Assembly (NCBI GenBank): GCA_900128565.1
Contig: LT636141.1
Location: 1 to 14,373 of the forward strand
Source: Stramenopiles sp. TOSAG23-6
Taxonomy: Eukaryota; Sar
Length of the DNA: 14,373 nucleotides
Reading direction: 5' to 3'
Shown: positions 13,501-14,373 of the stretch, in pieces
Numbering within the stretch: the first letter of the stretch is position 1
Layout of the letters: each line of letters starts with the position of its first letter
The notes under the pieces: generated by a model
Seen by the model: the letters and a program-made list of their open reading frames with translations, nothing else
Told to the model about the DNA's origin: nothing
Databases searched by the model: none
Program-made: the position numbers and the translations under genes

Positions 13501-14373
13501 ATGATAATTTATCCATTTAGGCTCTGTAGAACTCTCACTGGGCGATTTTCTTACGCATTGCCCAGTACAATTACCAAAAAGTTACCACTTGTTGTACCGC
13601 AGTTTCGACAGTATAGTTGTAGGTTCAGTGATACTGAGCTGCAAAACGAGTATATAAGAGCCCGCTTAGGAACAAGTTTCATTGTAGTAGATAAACCTGC
13701 TGATATAACGTCTCACGATGTTATTGATATCATACGTGCTGCTACTGGGTTAAAAAAAGTCGGCCATAGTGGCACACTGTATTTTTTCTAAATGGTACAA
13801 ATAGTATTCAACGATTCATCACTCATAGAATTCTTATTTTTCATGCATAGTACAAATTTTATATTAAGCACAATATATAGATCCCTTTGCAACGGGTTGT
13901 TTGCCGATTGCTCTAGGTAAAACGACTAAAACGATTCGATTCTTGGAAGAGTATGAAAAAAAATACGAGGCGACAATGTATTTTTTATTTTTTTGAAAAT
14001 TTGAATTTATTTTTTTCGTACGAAATTTTGTACCTAACAAAAAAATCTAAAAATTTTTTTTGAAATATTTTTCCAAAATACATTTCCTTTGGATTGAAAA
14101 CATCAACTGGTGATGTTGATGGAGATATTTTACAGTCTGAAGTGATTCCAAATTTTTTAAAAAATATTCATCAAGATGAAAATAAACGGAAAGTCCAATT
14201 CGTATTGGATCAATTTCTTGGTAAAAGTGTACAGAAGCCTCCTATTTTTTCTGCAGTCAAAGTAAAGGGGAAAGCCTTATATAAGTACGTTTTCATTATG
14301 AATTTCATTTTTTTTTTTTTTTTTTTGGTTTCGTACGAAATTTTTTACCTAACAAATGTTGAATTTATTTTTT
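13501..14373 (+). CDS. truB: TruB/PUS4-family tRNA pseudouridine-55 synthase, 5' part, spliced
   Basis: This enzyme isomerises U55 in the tRNA T loop. The gene starts at ATG 13501 and runs off the window. Exon 1 (13501-13778) has an Arg/Ser-rich N-terminus of about 55 residues that could be a mitochondrial presequence, then motif [15 protein letters not shown] and KKVGHSGTL. Exon 2 (about 13879-13977) opens with the catalytic Asp in [17 protein letters not shown] and continues to KKYEAT. Exon 3 (about 14084-14284) gives [14 protein letters not shown], then [17 protein letters not shown]. All are hallmark TruB segments in the right order and spacing. The introns are unusual: none of the visible complete ones fits GT-AG. 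The first sits directly before the catalytic Asp codon. Without splicing the frame stops after 96 residues. The C-terminal part lies outside the window. Confidence 0.9.
13779..13878 (+). other. TruB intron 1, 100 nt, not GT-AG
   Basis: The conserved G-T-L-D-P join requires removal of 100 nt. Three placements keep it: 13778-13877, 13779-13878 (GTATTTTTTC...CACAATATAT) and 13780-13879. None ends in AG. The five AGs inside or at the end would all put the downstream TruB sequence out of frame with the GT at 13779. The 5' CTGTAT and 3' ATATAG are near-inverted repeats. A diverged version of the family core may be TAGTACAAATTTTATATTAAG-like sequence at 13848-13868. Confidence 0.8.
13978..14083 (+). 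other. TruB intron 2, 106 nt, contains no AG
   Basis: Exon 2 ends KKYEAT and exon 3 resumes FGLKT. Family spacing (Y-x-A-x3-[LF]-G) fits removal of 106 nt, for example GTATTTTTTA...CAAAATACAT. There is no AG dinucleotide anywhere between 13978 and the conserved exon 3 start, so a GT-AG intron is impossible. The ends form a perfect 9-bp inverted repeat, ATGTATTTT (13976-13984) and AAAATACAT (14075-14083). The family core TTCGTACGAAATTTTGTACC continues to CTAACAA at 14040. Confidence 0.85.
14015..14040 (+). repeat. Repeated intron core, copy in TruB intron 2
   Basis: 26-nt core with the 10-bp palindrome TTCGTACGAA followed by ATTTTG and TACCTAACAA. It matches the copy at 14330-14355 at 25 of 26 positions. 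Confidence 0.88.
14285..14373 (+). other. TruB intron 3, 5' part only
   Basis: After ...KALYK the sequence GTACGTTTTCATTATGAATTTC begins an intron whose 5' end aligns with the UFD1 intron (GTATGTTTTTTCATCATGAATTTC there, i.e. CATyATGAATTTC shared). It carries the family core at 14330-14355, differing from intron 2 at one position. The acceptor lies beyond the window. A run of about 20 T at 14308-14326 may be unstable. Confidence 0.75.
14330..14355 (+). repeat. Repeated intron core, copy in TruB intron 3
   Basis: Same core as 14015-14040 with a single G-to-T difference (ATTTTT in place of ATTTTG). Confidence 0.88.

Noticed and set aside
13779-14083. Ciliate-type TA-bounded eliminated sequences instead of introns
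   Set aside because: Keeping one TA at the intron 1 boundary would create an in-frame TAG before the catalytic Asp. The code and gene style also do not suggest a ciliate.
13779-14083. U12-type AT-AC introns
   Set aside because: The 5' ends are GTAT followed by T runs, not the ATATCC or GTATCC of U12 introns, and no TTCCTTAAC branch site is seen.

Overview
The window is nuclear DNA of an AT-rich, gene-dense eukaryote. Evidence: a nuclear-type tRNA-Leu(CAA) with box A, box B and a T5 stop, poly(A)-type signals, spliced genes, and conserved eukaryotic proteins (complex I NDUFA8, UFD1). The ankyrin protein has degenerate LPLH-type repeats spaced by ...P.A...D..G..., and a decayed gene carries C-x4-C...G-x-C-x2-H zinc motifs. 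Both styles are common in stramenopiles such as diatoms and oomycetes. That is my best guess at the lineage, held loosely. The standard code fits: NDUFA8 and UFD1 end in TGA, the other genes in TAA. Four ambiguous bases (7314, 8317, 8337, 9595) fall inside genes.

Layout. 1-390: AT-rich, with a possible gene remnant at the very left. 390-4020, minus strand: one long decayed gene read in many short frames broken by stops and frameshifts. Its 5' part is tandemly duplicated, and a three-unit telomere-like repeat lies beside the duplication. 4432-4767 (+): NDUFA8. 5197-5280 (+): tRNA-Leu(CAA). 5475-5852 (+): small secreted Cys/Gly-repeat protein. 6047-8679 (-): UFD1, extended by an SHP box, an OTU1/NPL4-like UBX-like domain and a UBA domain encoded in a second exon. 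8965-11808 (+): about 947-residue ankyrin-repeat protein. 11908-13161 (-): coiled-coil protein of unknown function. 13501 to the right edge (+): 5' part of a TruB-family tRNA pseudouridine synthase in at least four exons. The genes share no pathway. They are arranged as divergent and convergent pairs with short spacers.

The most interesting signal is the introns. Protein conservation fixes the frames around two TruB introns (100 and 106 nt). Neither can be GT-AG. The second contains no AG dinucleotide at all; the first has AGs, but none in frame. Intron 2, the start of intron 3 and the intron of the unlinked UFD1 gene on the other strand share a repeated core: the palindrome TTCGTACGAA followed by TACCTAAC. 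The three introns with visible ends share a 3' end of the form CAMAATAYAY, and intron 2 is bounded by a 9-bp inverted repeat. This looks like a family of mobile, introner-like introns with non-canonical (GT-AY or pairing-defined) splice junctions. Repeated non-canonical introns are known from the dinoflagellate parasite Amoebophrya, the larvacean Fritillaria and, in another form, euglenids. The family here may be undescribed.
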